The translations under genes and the position numbers were made by a program. From an uncultured Elusimicrobia bacterium (GTDB taxonomy: Bacteria > Elusimicrobiota > Elusimicrobia > Elusimicrobiales > Elusimicrobiaceae): a stretch of DNA of 64,000 nucleotides. The notes under the pieces were generated by a model. The model made no database searches. It was not told the origin of the DNA and was given only the letters and a program-made list of their open reading frames with translations. Below, in pieces: positions 48,225-57,706 of this stretch (positions are counted from its first letter, which is position 1; every line of letters begins with the position of its first letter). The stretch is taken from assembly GCA_945913025.1 (NCBI GenBank), contig CAMECJ010000001.1:62001-126000 (forward strand), given 5' to 3'.

Positions 48225-49424
48225 ATGAATTTTGACAGCATCAAAAAAATTCAGGATATGGACCTGAAAGACAAAAAAGTTTTGGTACGCGTGGACTATA
48301 ACGTACCTTTGAAAGACGGTAAAGTGGATAACAACAAACGCATTGTCGCCACCGAAAAAACCATCAAACACCTTTTGGAAAACAACTGCCGCGTAGTGCT
48401 CATTGCCCACTTGGGCCGCCCGAAAGGCAAAGTCTGCCCTGAATTTAGCTTGGCTCCCGTGGCCGCCGAAGTGGAAAAACTGTTTGGCGTGCCGGTGCAT
48501 TTTGCGTCTGACTGTGTAGGCCCCGAAGCCGACAAAGTGGTAGCCGAAACCAAAAACGGCGAAATTGCTCTCTTGGAAAATCTCCGCTTCCATCCCGAGG
48601 AAGAAAAGAACGATCCCGAATTTGCCAAACAGCTCGCCAAACACGGCGAAGTGTTCGTACAGGAAGCTTTCGGTACTGTACACCGTGCCCACGCTTCCAC
48701 CAGCGCCGTAGCGAACGATTTACCGGCCTGCGCGGGTTACCTCGTACAGAAAGAGGTGGAATTTTTGGGCAAAGCGCTTGAAAACCCTGCCCGTCCGTTT
48801 GCGGCCGTAGTCGGCGGCGCCAAAGTGTCCGACAAAATCATGCTGCTTAACAATTTGATGGATAAAGTAAATGTCCTCGTCATCGGCGGCGGTATGGCGT
48901 ACACGTTCCTGAAAGTACAGGGTTACGAAATCGGCAAATCCTTGTTTGACGCCGAAAAAGAAAACGAAGCTAAAGCCGTTTTGGCCAAAGCCCAGGAAAA
49001 AGGCGTTAAAATCTTGCTGCCTGCGGACCACATCTGCGGCAAAGAATTTGCCGAAACCACCGAACCGGTGCTCGTAGAAAACGTCAACATTCCGGCCGAT
49101 TTGATGGGATTAGATATCGGACCTAAAACGATTGAACTGTTCAGAAGCGAACTTTTGAATTGCAAAACCATCTTTTGGAACGGCCCGATGGGCGTATTTG
49201 AATTCCCGAACTTTGCCAAAGGCAGCTTTGCGGTTGCCCAGGCAATGATTGACGCCACGAAAGCCGGCGCCACGACGATTATCGGCGGCGGCGACAGCGT
49301 AAACGTGCTCAAAAAAGGCAAATTCAACCAGAAAGAATTGTCTCACGTTTCCACCGGCGGCGGTGCAAGTATGGAATTTGTGGAAGGAAAAGAGTTGCCC
49401 GGACTTGTAGCGTTAGCGAAATAG
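48225..49424 (+). CDS. pgk: Phosphoglycerate kinase
   Basis: KKVLVRVDYNVPLKDGKVDNNKRI; VLIAHLGRPKG; LLENLRFHPEEEKNDPEFAKQLA; GGGDSVNVLKK. Confidence 0.97.
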   Translation: MNFDSIKKIQDMDLKDKKVLVRVDYNVPLKDGKVDNNKRIVATEKTIKHLLENNCRVVLIAHLGRPKGKVCPEFSLAPVAAEVEKLFGVPVHFASDCVGPEADKVVAETKNGEIALLENLRFHPEEEKNDPEFAKQLAKHGEVFVQEAFGTVHRAHASTSAVANDLPACAGYLVQKEVEFLGKALENPARPFAAVVGGAKVSDKIMLLNNLMDKVNVLVIGGGMAYTFLKVQGYEIGKSLFDAEKENEAKAVLAKAQEKGVKILLPADHICGKEFAETTEPVLVENVNIPADLMGLDIGPKTIELFRSELLNCKTIFWNGPMGVFEFPNFAKGSFAVAQAMIDATKAGATTIIGGGDSVNVLKKGKFNQKELSHVSTGGGASMEFVEGKELPGLVALAK

Positions 49425-49617
49425 TCGGGCAAGATTTTCGGTTTGCTAAATAATTAACCGACACAAACCCGCCCTCTGATGTTTGGAGGGCGGGTCTATT
49501 TTATACCGAAAAGAGTTGCCCGGACTTGTAGCGTTAGCGAAATAGTCGGGCAAGATTTTCGGTGTGTTAAATAATTAACCGACACAAACCCGCCCTCTGA
49601 TGTTTGGAGGGCGGGTT
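49387..49617. repeat. Tandem duplication (~121-bp unit) of pgk 3' end plus terminator
   Basis: GAAAAGAGTTGCCCGGACTTGTAGCGTTAGCGAAATAGTCGGGCAAGATTTTCGGT...ACCGACACAAACCCGCCCTCTGATGTTTGGAGGGCGGGT present at 49387 and 49508 with few differences. Confidence 0.93.
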
Positions 49618-49624
49618 TATACAT

Positions 49625-50175
49625 TCCGCTCGCAAGAACTCCGGGCGTAAGCCCGAGAGGTGGAGCGAATATCCCCAAATCTTCTACATTTAGTACCATA
49701 AAAGAATGAGAGTAACCCGGTTAAGTCACTGCGTTTATCACTGCCGCTATCACATAGTGTTAGTGAGCAAATACCGGAAGAAGATATTTAATGACGGTAT
49801 TTTTTCCTACTTCAAGGAGCGCGCCAAAGAGATAACGGAACATCATCCGTTAATCGTGATTTTAGAAGAAAATCACGATAAAGACCACATTCATTTATTA
49901 GTGAGTATTCCACCCACAATAGCAGTAGGAGCAGCGGTACGGATAATCAAGAGTAATTTGGTGCGCGAACTGAAGAGGCGATTTTCTTTTCTAAAGCGGT
50001 GTTATTATGGGAGTGATGGTATTTGGTCAGATGGATACTTTGTATCCACGGTAGGGATAAACGAAGAGCAGATACGAAAATACATAGATATGCAGGGAAA
50101 AGAAGATTTGGGGCGAACAATGGAATTGTTCGGATGAAAAGAAACCCCGGGCGTGAGCCCGGGGAGTTTCATTTT
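49625..50175 (+). mobile_element. IS200/IS605-type insertion sequence (approximate ends)
   Basis: tnpA flanked by end hairpins CGGGCGTAAGCCCG (49642-49655) and AAACCCCGGGCGTGAGCCCGGGGAGTTT (50142-50169). Confidence 0.8.
49706..50137 (+). CDS. tnpA: IS200/IS605-family Y1 transposase TnpA
   Basis: CRYHIVLVSKYRKKIF; HDKDHIHLLVSIPP (HUH); EEQIRKYIDMQGKED (Tyr). Confidence 0.95.
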   Translation: MRVTRLSHCVYHCRYHIVLVSKYRKKIFNDGIFSYFKERAKEITEHHPLIVILEENHDKDHIHLLVSIPPTIAVGAAVRIIKSNLVRELKRRFSFLKRCYYGSDGIWSDGYFVSTVGINEEQIRKYIDMQGKEDLGRTMELFG

Positions 50176-50280
50176 ATCCTTGTACAAATGACGGTAAAAC
50201 AATTGTACGCACTATAAATACGCATCAAATGCTAAAAAAATGCTATAATAAAAATGTCATTTTTACAGGAGAATTTTTAA

Positions 50281-50577
50281 ATGTATACGTTAATTTTGAT
50301 CTTGCATTTTATCGTTTGCCTTCTGCTGATTTTGCTCGTACTGTTGCAAAGCGGAAAAGGTTCTGCTGCGGGTATTTTCGGCGCTTCCGGCGCGGATAAT
50401 TTATTCGCCAGCCCTACCGCTTTTAACGCGATCAATAAATTTACGGCCATTTTGGCGTTGATCCTTATGTGTACGTCCATCATTTTGACGATTTCTTCCA
50501 ATAAAAAATCGTCCGCTTCCGTGTTGGACAATGTAAAAATTCCGGTTTCGTCCGCTCCGGCTCAAGCTGGAAAATAA
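50281..50577 (+). CDS. secG: Preprotein translocase subunit SecG
   Basis: LILHFIVCLLLILLVLLQSGKGSAAGIFGASGADNLFASPT. Confidence 0.9.
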   Translation: MYTLILILHFIVCLLLILLVLLQSGKGSAAGIFGASGADNLFASPTAFNAINKFTAILALILMCTSIILTISSNKKSSASVLDNVKIPVSSAPAQAGK

Positions 50578-50579
50578 TT

Positions 50580-50608
50580 TTTCTCCCCGCAATCTGCGGG
50601 GAGAATTT
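50580..50608 (+). terminator. Rho-independent terminator after secG
   Basis: TTCTCCCCGCAATCTGCGGGGAGAATTTT. Confidence 0.8.
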
Positions 50609-50704
50609 TGTCCGAAAAATGCTTGCGGAACCGTTTATTTTTTGCTAAAATATAACAGTAGTAGGGAATAGTTCTTTACAAACCCTCGGAGTGAAACGAT
50701 TTTA

Positions 50705-50786
50705 GCGCAGGTGGCGGAATTGGTATACGCGTGCGTTTGAGGGGCGCATGCCGCAAGGCTTGAGGGTTCGAGTCCCTCTCTGCGCA
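50705..50786 (+). tRNA. tRNA-Leu (anticodon GAG)
   Basis: Acceptor GCGCAGG/TCTGCGC; anticodon arm TGCGT-TTGAGGG-GCGCA; long variable arm; T arm GGGTTCGAGTCCC. Confidence 0.93.
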
Positions 50787-50792
50787 TATTTA

Positions 50793-50830
50793 ATAAAAAA
50801 CCCAGGTTAAATACCTGGGTTTTTTATTAA
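50793..50830 (+). terminator. Rho-independent terminator after tRNA-Leu
   Basis: AATAAAAAACCCAGGTTAAATACCTGGGTTTTTTATT. Confidence 0.85.
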
Positions 50831-51105
50831 ATATTAAGACAGAGAGCGCACCAACTGACCCTGCGGGCCGCCTGCCTGTGTAGGGACGACGAGAAGCACG
50901 GAGCAATGTTTTGTGTGCCAGCATAAAGTCTCACGGCAGGCAAGGCAAAAACCGCGAGGCAGGGCTGCCGGCGTGTTTCGTCAGGAAAACGACGGAAAGC
51001 AGAGTTCCTCTCTGCTCAAAATAAATACCCCCAGATATGCAGGGGGATTGCCGTTATATTAAAAATCGGCCGCCTTATTCAGCGGCCGGTTTTTAAACGA
51101 TTTTT

Positions 51106-51987
51106 CTATTTATTTGAAAAGAATGGCACTTTCGTGTTGTCGAAGAATAAACGCTGTTTGATTTTGTTCCAATCGTTCGGGCGGTTGGCTTGGACGGTTA
51201 CTTTAATAAATTCCAAGTCCTTTTTGTTTAAAGAAAACCAGTCTTTAGAAGTCAGGCCGTCAAATGTCTTCAGTATATCATCCGATCTCATTTGTAATGC
51301 ATACGAAATTTCTCCATTATTGTAAGCGGCCAAAAATTCGTTTTCTTCCGGCGAAATGAGAAACAGCGGGTCCGTCGCCGTACCGGACAGGTCGCTCAAA
51401 CCTTCATTCAGCTGGAAGCGGTTCCCGTTAATGGATCCGGTTTTTAAGGTTCTGTTTCTGACAGCATCTGTTCCAAGGCGGGCCGTATTAATTTTAATCT
51501 TGTGATTGGCACTAAGCGTAAATAACTGAACAGGAGAAGAGGTCGCCAACACGTTTACAAAGGGCGCTTCATATTTATTTTCATTGGTCCAAATCAACAT
51601 TACGTTATCGTTATAGCTATACTCAATCTTATCTTTAATTACGCGGCCATACCGTTCTATAAATTCGTGGTCTCCAGGTTCGCGAATATCCCCCGAGCTG
51701 TAGCGCATACACGTACCGGACAAAATCAGCCAATGAGCGTCCAAGGCATAAGCTTTACAGGCGATATCGGCTCTGTAGGGACCGTTATTTTGATCGTATC
51801 TTTCGTCATAAAACGATTCGGCAATTTCAAAATCAATCCGCAAATTTTTTTCAATAGCACCTTTATTGGGCGTGACAGCTACTTTTACTTGCTCCTCTAC
51901 CTTCTGTTCTAATGTGGCCTTGGAAGCAGCCAATAACGGGCATGCTGTCAACAACAAGATTACGGCATATACTAAAGTTCTTTTCAT
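51106..51987 (-). CDS. Secreted protein, possibly degenerate trypsin-like fold
   Basis: Signal peptide MKRTLVYAVILLLTACPLLAASKA; weak trypsin-like positional motifs (HWLILSGTC, SGTATDPLFL). Confidence 0.6.
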   Translation of the reverse strand: MKRTLVYAVILLLTACPLLAASKATLEQKVEEQVKVAVTPNKGAIEKNLRIDFEIAESFYDERYDQNNGPYRADIACKAYALDAHWLILSGTCMRYSSGDIREPGDHEFIERYGRVIKDKIEYSYNDNVMLIWTNENKYEAPFVNVLATSSPVQLFTLSANHKIKINTARLGTDAVRNRTLKTGSINGNRFQLNEGLSDLSGTATDPLFLISPEENEFLAAYNNGEISYALQMRSDDILKTFDGLTSKDWFSLNKKDLEFIKVTVQANRPNDWNKIKQRLFFDNTKVPFFSNK

Positions 51988-52230
51988 ATGTTCTCCTTAA
52001 TTCCCTTTATTTTATTATAAATAATTAGCGGTAAATTGTCTATGGGGCAAAGGGCCTAAATGCTTAGGGCCAAAATACCTATGGAATTTCCTTTCGTAAC
52101 AGGAAAAATAATGTGCCTTCTCGTCCTAGGAAACCGGTTCGGTGGAGTTGGGCCTTTGCGGTTTTCTCAATATACAAATAAATATCCCCCAGCGGGCGGC
52201 GCGCATCGTCTGGGAGTTTTTACTACATAC

Positions 52231-52266
52231 AAAAAACCCCGCCTCTTGCGAAGCGGGGTTTTTTTA
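52231..52266. terminator. Terminator downstream of groEL
   Basis: AAAAAACCCCGCCTCTTGCGAAGCGGGGTTTTTT. Confidence 0.85.
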
Positions 52267-52280
52267 TAGCGGACATCAAA

Positions 52281-53918
52281 TTACATCATTCCGCCCATAC
52301 CGCCCATTCCGGGCATAGCCGGACCATGCGAGTGCCCTTCCTTTTCCGGAGCGTCCGCCACCAAGGTTTCGGTGAGCAGAACAGTGCCCGTAATGGAGGC
52401 CGCATTTTCCAAAGCGGTGCGGACTACTTTGGCCGGATCTACTACGCCCGCTTTCAAGAGATCGCAGTAGGTATTTGTGTCGGCGTCGTACCCGTCGGCT
52501 GCCCCTTTCATTTTGAGTACATTGTCAACCACTACCGCGCCGTCGAGGCCGGCGTTGACGGCGATTTGTTTCAAAGGAGCCGTCAGGGCTTTTTTCACAA
52601 TATTGATGCCGGTGCGGATGTCTTCATTGTCGGTTTTTAAGGCATCCAAGGCTTTTTGGCTGCGGGCAAGTGCTACGCCGCCGCCCGGAACAAGACCTTC
52701 TTCCACGCCCGCTTTAGTGGCATTTTTGGCATCTTCCACTTTGGCTTTTTTGGCTTTCAATTCGGTTTCCGTGGCAGCGCCTACGCTGATGACGGCTACG
52801 CCGCCGGAAAGTTTAGCCAAGCGTTCCTGGAGTTTTTCTTTATCGTATTCACTCTTGGAATTTTCAATCTGTTTGCGGATTTGTTCGGCGCGCGCGGAAA
52901 TAGCTTCTTTGCTGCCTTTTCCGCTGACGATGGTGGTGTTTTCTTTATCAATGACCACGCGGGCGCACTGGCCGAGCATCGCCAGTTCGGCTTTGTCGAG
53001 CTTAATGCCGCGTTCTTCGGACAGCACCTCTCCGCCCGTTAAAATAGCGATATCTTCCAGCATTTCTTTGCGTCTGTCGCCAAACCCGGGGGCTTTTACG
53101 GCGCAGCCTTTCAAAGTGCCACGCAGTTTGTTTACCACGAGCGTAGCAAGCGCTTCGCCGTCCACGTCTTCAGCGATGATGAGGAACTGTTTGCCGCTCT
53201 GTACGATTTTTTCCAAAACCGGCAAAAGGTCATTCATCGAAGAAATCTTTTTGTCCGTAATAATCAGATACGGATTTTCAAGCACACATTCCATTCTTTC
53301 AGAATCGGTCACAAAATAAGGAGAAATGTACCCGCGGTCAAACTGCATACCTTCCACAATGTCAAGCTGCGTTTCGGCGGTTTTGCCTTCTTCTACGGTA
53401 ATTACGCCTTCCGCGCCCACTTTTTCAATGGCTTCGGCAATCATATTTCCGATTTCGCGGTCGTTGGAAGAAATGGTGGCGATTTGCGCTTTTTCTTCTT
53501 TGGTTTTAACAGGCTGCTGCATTTTAGCCAAAGATTCTTTGGTGGCTTCCACGGCCATTTCGATACCTTTTTTTACCAAAGTCGGATTGGCTCCGGCGGT
53601 AATGTTTTTGATCCCTTCACTCAGCATTGCGTTAGCAAGTACGGTGGCCGTAGTGGTACCGTCTCCGGCGACATCGTTGGTTTTGGAAGCGACTTCGCGG
53701 ATGAGCTGCGCGCCCATATTTTCAAATTTATCTTCCAACTCAATGTCTTTGGCAATCGTCACGCCGTCGTCAATAATAAGCGGAGAACCGAACTTTTTTT
53801 CCAGTACAACGCTTCTGCCCTTGGGCCCTAAAGTGACTTTTACGGCATTGGCCACTTTTTCGATGCCCATTTTCATTTTGGCGCGGGCTTCATCGCCATA
53901 AATAATTTGTTTAGCCAT
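52281..53918 (-). CDS. groEL: Chaperonin GroEL
   Basis: [63 protein letters not shown]-terminal [11 protein letters not shown]. Confidence 0.98.
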   Translation of the reverse strand: MAKQIIYGDEARAKMKMGIEKVANAVKVTLGPKGRSVVLEKKFGSPLIIDDGVTIAKDIELEDKFENMGAQLIREVASKTNDVAGDGTTTATVLANAMLSEGIKNITAGANPTLVKKGIEMAVEATKESLAKMQQPVKTKEEKAQIATISSNDREIGNMIAEAIEKVGAEGVITVEEGKTAETQLDIVEGMQFDRGYISPYFVTDSERMECVLENPYLIITDKKISSMNDLLPVLEKIVQSGKQFLIIAEDVDGEALATLVVNKLRGTLKGCAVKAPGFGDRRKEMLEDIAILTGGEVLSEERGIKLDKAELAMLGQCARVVIDKENTTIVSGKGSKEAISARAEQIRKQIENSKSEYDKEKLQERLAKLSGGVAVISVGAATETELKAKKAKVEDAKNATKAGVEEGLVPGGGVALARSQKALDALKTDNEDIRTGINIVKKALTAPLKQIAVNAGLDGAVVVDNVLKMKGAADGYDADTNTYCDLLKAGVVDPAKVVRTALENAASITGTVLLTETLVADAPEKEGHSHGPAMPGMGGMGGMM

Positions 53919-53933
53919 AGTTTTTCCCCCTGA

Positions 53934-54227
53934 TTAACCTAAAATACCCAAGATTTCGTCTTGGTGAATAATTAAATACGTTTCTCCGTCCAGCTTTACT
54001 TCGGTGCCGGAGTATTTACCGTACAGCACGCGGTCGCCTTTTTTAACGTCCATCGCGCTGCGTTCGCCTTTGTCGGTCATTTTTCCTGGCCCTGCAGCCA
54101 ATATTTCGCCTTCCATCGGTTTTTCTTTAGCGGTGTCAGGAATGATGATTCCCCCTTTCATCGTTTCTCTTTCGATGGGTTTAACCAGCACGCGGTCGCC
54201 CAACGGTTTGAAGTTTACTTCTGCCAT
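53934..54227 (-). CDS. groES: Co-chaperonin GroES
   Basis: [45 protein letters not shown]. Confidence 0.97.
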   Translation of the reverse strand: MAEVNFKPLGDRVLVKPIERETMKGGIIIPDTAKEKPMEGEILAAGPGKMTDKGERSAMDVKKGDRVLYGKYSGTEVKLDGETYLIIHQDEILGILG

Positions 54228-54279
54228 AATTCCATTCACTCCTTTACTTTAAGTTAAAAGCACATTTTTCGGCGGGGTA

Positions 54280-54306
54280 TTAGCACTCCCGCTAGCTTAA
54301 TGCTAA
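54280..54306 (-). promoter_or_regulatory. CIRCE element (HrcA operator) upstream of groES
   Basis: TTAGCACTC-N9-TAATGCTAA (consensus TTAGCACTC-N9-GAGTGCTAA, two mismatches in one half). Confidence 0.85.
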
Positions 54307-54387
54307 TTTAGCATATATATAACATAATTGTCAACCCTTTTGTTTGAGTGCTAATAAAGGGATTGTTTTTTGAAGATATGTTGTGGA

Positions 54388-55212
54388 TTAACCGCGGTGA
54401 AAAAAACGTTTTAAACGCTGTTTAAACGTAATAGTTTTAGCCGGCAGAATTTTAATCAGCACGGCGGAGATGTTGTCTTGCCCGTCTTTATCGTTTGATT
54501 CGCGCACCAAACTGCGGCACAGCTTAACGATTGCCATATCTCTGCCCGTATGCAAGATTCGGGCCATATCGCTTTCTCTGAGTCCTTTGTAGAGTCCGTC
54601 AGAACACAACAGCAGCACATCTCCCTCTTTAATAGGGAATTTCAAGAGATCAAATTCAATATTTTTCTTAATTCCCATGGCGCGCGTAAGCACATTTTGG
54701 ATTTTAGAACGGTCCGCTTCCGCCCGTGTTAAAAGTCCGCGCCGTACGTGTTCCATGGCCAAGGAATGGTCCGTAGTAATTTGCACGATTTTATCGTTTC
54801 TGAACAGATACAAGCGGGAATCCCCCACGTGAACGGCGGTAGCAAAGTTTTTGTCAAAAATAACGCCGGTAAGGGTGGTGCCCATCATTTTATAAATTTC
54901 GGACGATTGGGCGGTGGAATAAATAGCGGCGTTAGCAAGATTTGCCGCCATTAAGATTTTGCGTTCTGTATCGTCTAATTTGGGCAGAAATGTCGGGGGA
55001 ATTTTTAATTTTCCGTTATTTACTTTGCGCACTGTTTCGGCCAGCACGGAGACGGCGATGTTACTGGCAATTTCTCCCGCACTGTGCCCCCCCATACCGT
55101 CGGCAACGACGCCTAAGCCCAAGTCGGAGGAAATCAGAACATTGTCTTCATTTTTCTCGCGAATTTTGCCGATGTCGGTTATAGCAGCAAATTCAATGTC
55201 GAAGCTGCTCAT
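54388..55212 (-). CDS. PP2C-family Ser/Thr protein phosphatase
   Basis: TDIGKIREKNEDNVLISSDLGLGVVADGMGGHSAGEIAS; VHVGDSRLYLFR; LLLCSDGLYKGL. Confidence 0.94.
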   Translation of the reverse strand: MSSFDIEFAAITDIGKIREKNEDNVLISSDLGLGVVADGMGGHSAGEIASNIAVSVLAETVRKVNNGKLKIPPTFLPKLDDTERKILMAANLANAAIYSTAQSSEIYKMMGTTLTGVIFDKNFATAVHVGDSRLYLFRNDKIVQITTDHSLAMEHVRRGLLTRAEADRSKIQNVLTRAMGIKKNIEFDLLKFPIKEGDVLLLCSDGLYKGLRESDMARILHTGRDMAIVKLCRSLVRESNDKDGQDNISAVLIKILPAKTITFKQRLKRFFHRG

Positions 55213-57545
55213 AATTCGTCTCCGAATAATAGGGTTCCCATACAACTTAGGGTGCCAAACGTATACAAAAGTGCTAACAGAAAGAAATACGCATTGTTAT
55301 TCTGTGCGTTTTTATTAAAGTTGGCAATGGGATAGCTTAACGCGTACTCCCATACAGCTAAACGCATACTGGCGTTCCCGCCCCGATAGTAACGGCGCAA
55401 GAAATTAAAATACAACGGTTTGGTTTCCGGCGTAATAAGGTTGGGCGCGATACGGCGGGTTTGCTCTTCAAAAAACGCGTTTAATTCTTCGGAGTCTTTA
55501 TTGGTCAGTTCGGTGGTGCGGTCGAAATGGGCGAAGAATTTCCGGTTCGATTTAATGCCCAGCGCGTCTTCCACGCGCGCATTGGAGGCGGCGGCACGGG
55601 AAGATTTAACGTCTATCCGATTAACAAAAATGTCCATTGTACCGCTGAGTTCTCCCGCCAAGCCGGAGGTCGTATATACCCACACGCCGGCAACGCCCAA
55701 AAGCGTTAGCAAGAACGGGGCAAAAATGGAATCTTTCGATTGGCGCGACGCCAAATAGTACGCCGCCATCAGCCCGAAAATGATTGATAGGTAGAATATC
55801 AGTTTAATAGGCAGCATTGTTATATTGGGCGCAATGGCCAAATGGGAAGCTAAGTAAGCCATTACCATACAGAATATGATGAGCGACGCCCCTAAAATGC
55901 CTTGCGCAACAGAACGATTAATCGTCCAACACAAAGAAATTGCCCACGCCAATCCGAATAGCAAGAAGCATAAATAATACTCCGGCGTGAAAATAAATTC
56001 TCCCGCATTGGCGAGTTCCATAAAAGGAACGTTCGGCGTGAACAGACCCGCCAAATACGCGACAAAAGCCATTACTAAAAGCGTAGTGGTGGAGCGGGAG
56101 AACGCTTTAATGGTGGACGAGGCGAAAATCAACGCCAACGCCGCGGCCGCGAGGCCCGTCAGCAGCATTTGGTTAGGCTCGTATTGGGATGCGATAAACG
56201 GCGCAACTAAATTGTGCAATAGGCCGTCACTTCCGGACACGTGTACCGAGGACACCTTCCCCAAGGCGTGGAATAAATACGTAATTCCTCCGGCAAAGGC
56301 CAAGAACAACGGCACAAAAATAACCAATTTTAAGAGTGTTTTCACGTCTTTAGCCATATCCGCGGCAGTTTTGGTAATGGTTCCGCGCATAATCATCGGT
56401 TTTTTATTCGGCGTATAGACGTTAACGGGTTTGACGTTTTCCGCACTGGGCAGCTGGACAGACGGCGTTTTAGTCGACTGGACGGGTTCCGGCGCGGGAG
56501 GAAGGTCCTTGCCTAACGCGTCAAGCTGTGGCATTTGCGGCAGGCGGGAAGATGAAGCTGTTACGGGTTTAGCGAAATCTTCACGGTCTTTCACGCGTTG
56601 GCGTCTGATGGATTCGGCGGTCAGTCTGTCTTCTTTGACGATTTTAAGGGAAGATTCCTCCCCTAAATCAATAGCACGGCCTGCGTTGCCGACATTGAGG
56701 CGCAGCAAATCTTCTGCGCGCATTTTTTTAAAATGATCGTAGGTTTCTTTGGCAGTCTGAAAGCGGTTGTCTGGATTTTTGCTCATCAACTTTTGGATGG
56801 CCAAAGACAGCCACCCCGGAATATCCTTGCGGATTTTAGCCGGATCCGGCACAGGATCGTTGATGTGCTTTTGGATAATTTCTATCGTATTTTTGCCGTT
56901 ATAGGGGAAATGGCCTGTTACCACGTAGTACAAACTGGCGCCTATAGAATACAAGTCCGCGCGGATATCGATCTCGCGGCCCAACGCCTGTTCGGGCGCG
57001 ATAAAATAAGCGGTTCCCGCGAGTTCAGTCGTTTTGGTGGACCCTTTTTCTTTATCGACTTTTTTGGCGATACCGAAATCCAGCAGTTTGGCTTGTCCTT
57101 GCGGCGTAATGATGATATTGGAAGGTTTGATGTCGCGGTGGATAATACCCTTTTCGTGCGCTGCGTTCAGGCCAAGCAGGACTCCCTCAAACAAATCTAG
57201 CAAAAGGCCGATAGGCAGCACTTTGTTTTTCTTGAGCATCATCGAAAGCGTCTGCCCTTCTATATAAGACATTACGATAAAATAATATCCTTTTTCTTTT
57301 CCGACGTTATATACATTGACAATATTAGGGTGGTCCAATTCGGCAATAGCGCGGGCTTCGGTCAAAAACAGTTCCACAGCTTTTTTATCATTTGCCAAGG
57401 AGGGGCTTAAAATTTTGACGCATACAATGCGGTTAAGTGCTTTGTGGCGCGCCTTATAGACGGATCCCATACCGCCTTCAGCCACTTTATTTAAAATCTC
57501 ACAACCGGAAATATTGGTTCCAACCAGAGAAGAATTTTCGCTCAT
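55209..57545 (-). CDS. Ser/Thr protein kinase with C-terminal multi-TM region
   Basis: VAEGGMGSVYKARHKALNRIVCVKIL; IIHRDIKPSNIIITPQGQAKLLDFGIAKK; GTAYFIAPEQALG. Confidence 0.95.
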   Translation of the reverse strand: MSENSSLVGTNISGCEILNKVAEGGMGSVYKARHKALNRIVCVKILSPSLANDKKAVELFLTEARAIAELDHPNIVNVYNVGKEKGYYFIVMSYIEGQTLSMMLKKNKVLPIGLLLDLFEGVLLGLNAAHEKGIIHRDIKPSNIIITPQGQAKLLDFGIAKKVDKEKGSTKTTELAGTAYFIAPEQALGREIDIRADLYSIGASLYYVVTGHFPYNGKNTIEIIQKHINDPVPDPAKIRKDIPGWLSLAIQKLMSKNPDNRFQTAKETYDHFKKMRAEDLLRLNVGNAGRAIDLGEESSLKIVKEDRLTAESIRRQRVKDREDFAKPVTASSSRLPQMPQLDALGKDLPPAPEPVQSTKTPSVQLPSAENVKPVNVYTPNKKPMIMRGTITKTAADMAKDVKTLLKLVIFVPLFLAFAGGITYLFHALGKVSSVHVSGSDGLLHNLVAPFIASQYEPNQMLLTGLAAAALALIFASSTIKAFSRSTTTLLVMAFVAYLAGLFTPNVPFMELANAGEFIFTPEYYLCFLLFGLAWAISLCWTINRSVAQGILGASLIIFCMVMAYLASHLAIAPNITMLPIKLIFYLSIIFGLMAAYYLASRQSKDSIFAPFLLTLLGVAGVWVYTTSGLAGELSGTMDIFVNRIDVKSSRAAASNARVEDALGIKSNRKFFAHFDRTTELTNKDSEELNAFFEEQTRRIAPNLITPETKPLYFNFLRRYYRGGNASMRLAVWEYALSYPIANFNKNAQNNNAYFFLLALLYTFGTLSCMGTLLFGDEL

Positions 57546-57706
57546 ATGAGTCCTTAACAAAATAATATAAAAATCTTTCTAACATTATACAAAAACTGCT
57601 TGATTTTATCCCAGTCAAACACTAAAATATAATTGTCATTTAATCATATCATATTTTGGTCATATAGAACAGGGGGCGGTTTGCGCAGAGCAGACCGGAA
57701 AATAAA

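Noticed and set aside
52477-53319. 280-aa ORF antisense to groEL (and other long antisense ORFs such as 53326..53901 and 38914..39492)
   Set aside because: Fully inside highly conserved genes on the opposite strand; composition mirrors the sense codon bias, with no SD or family motif.
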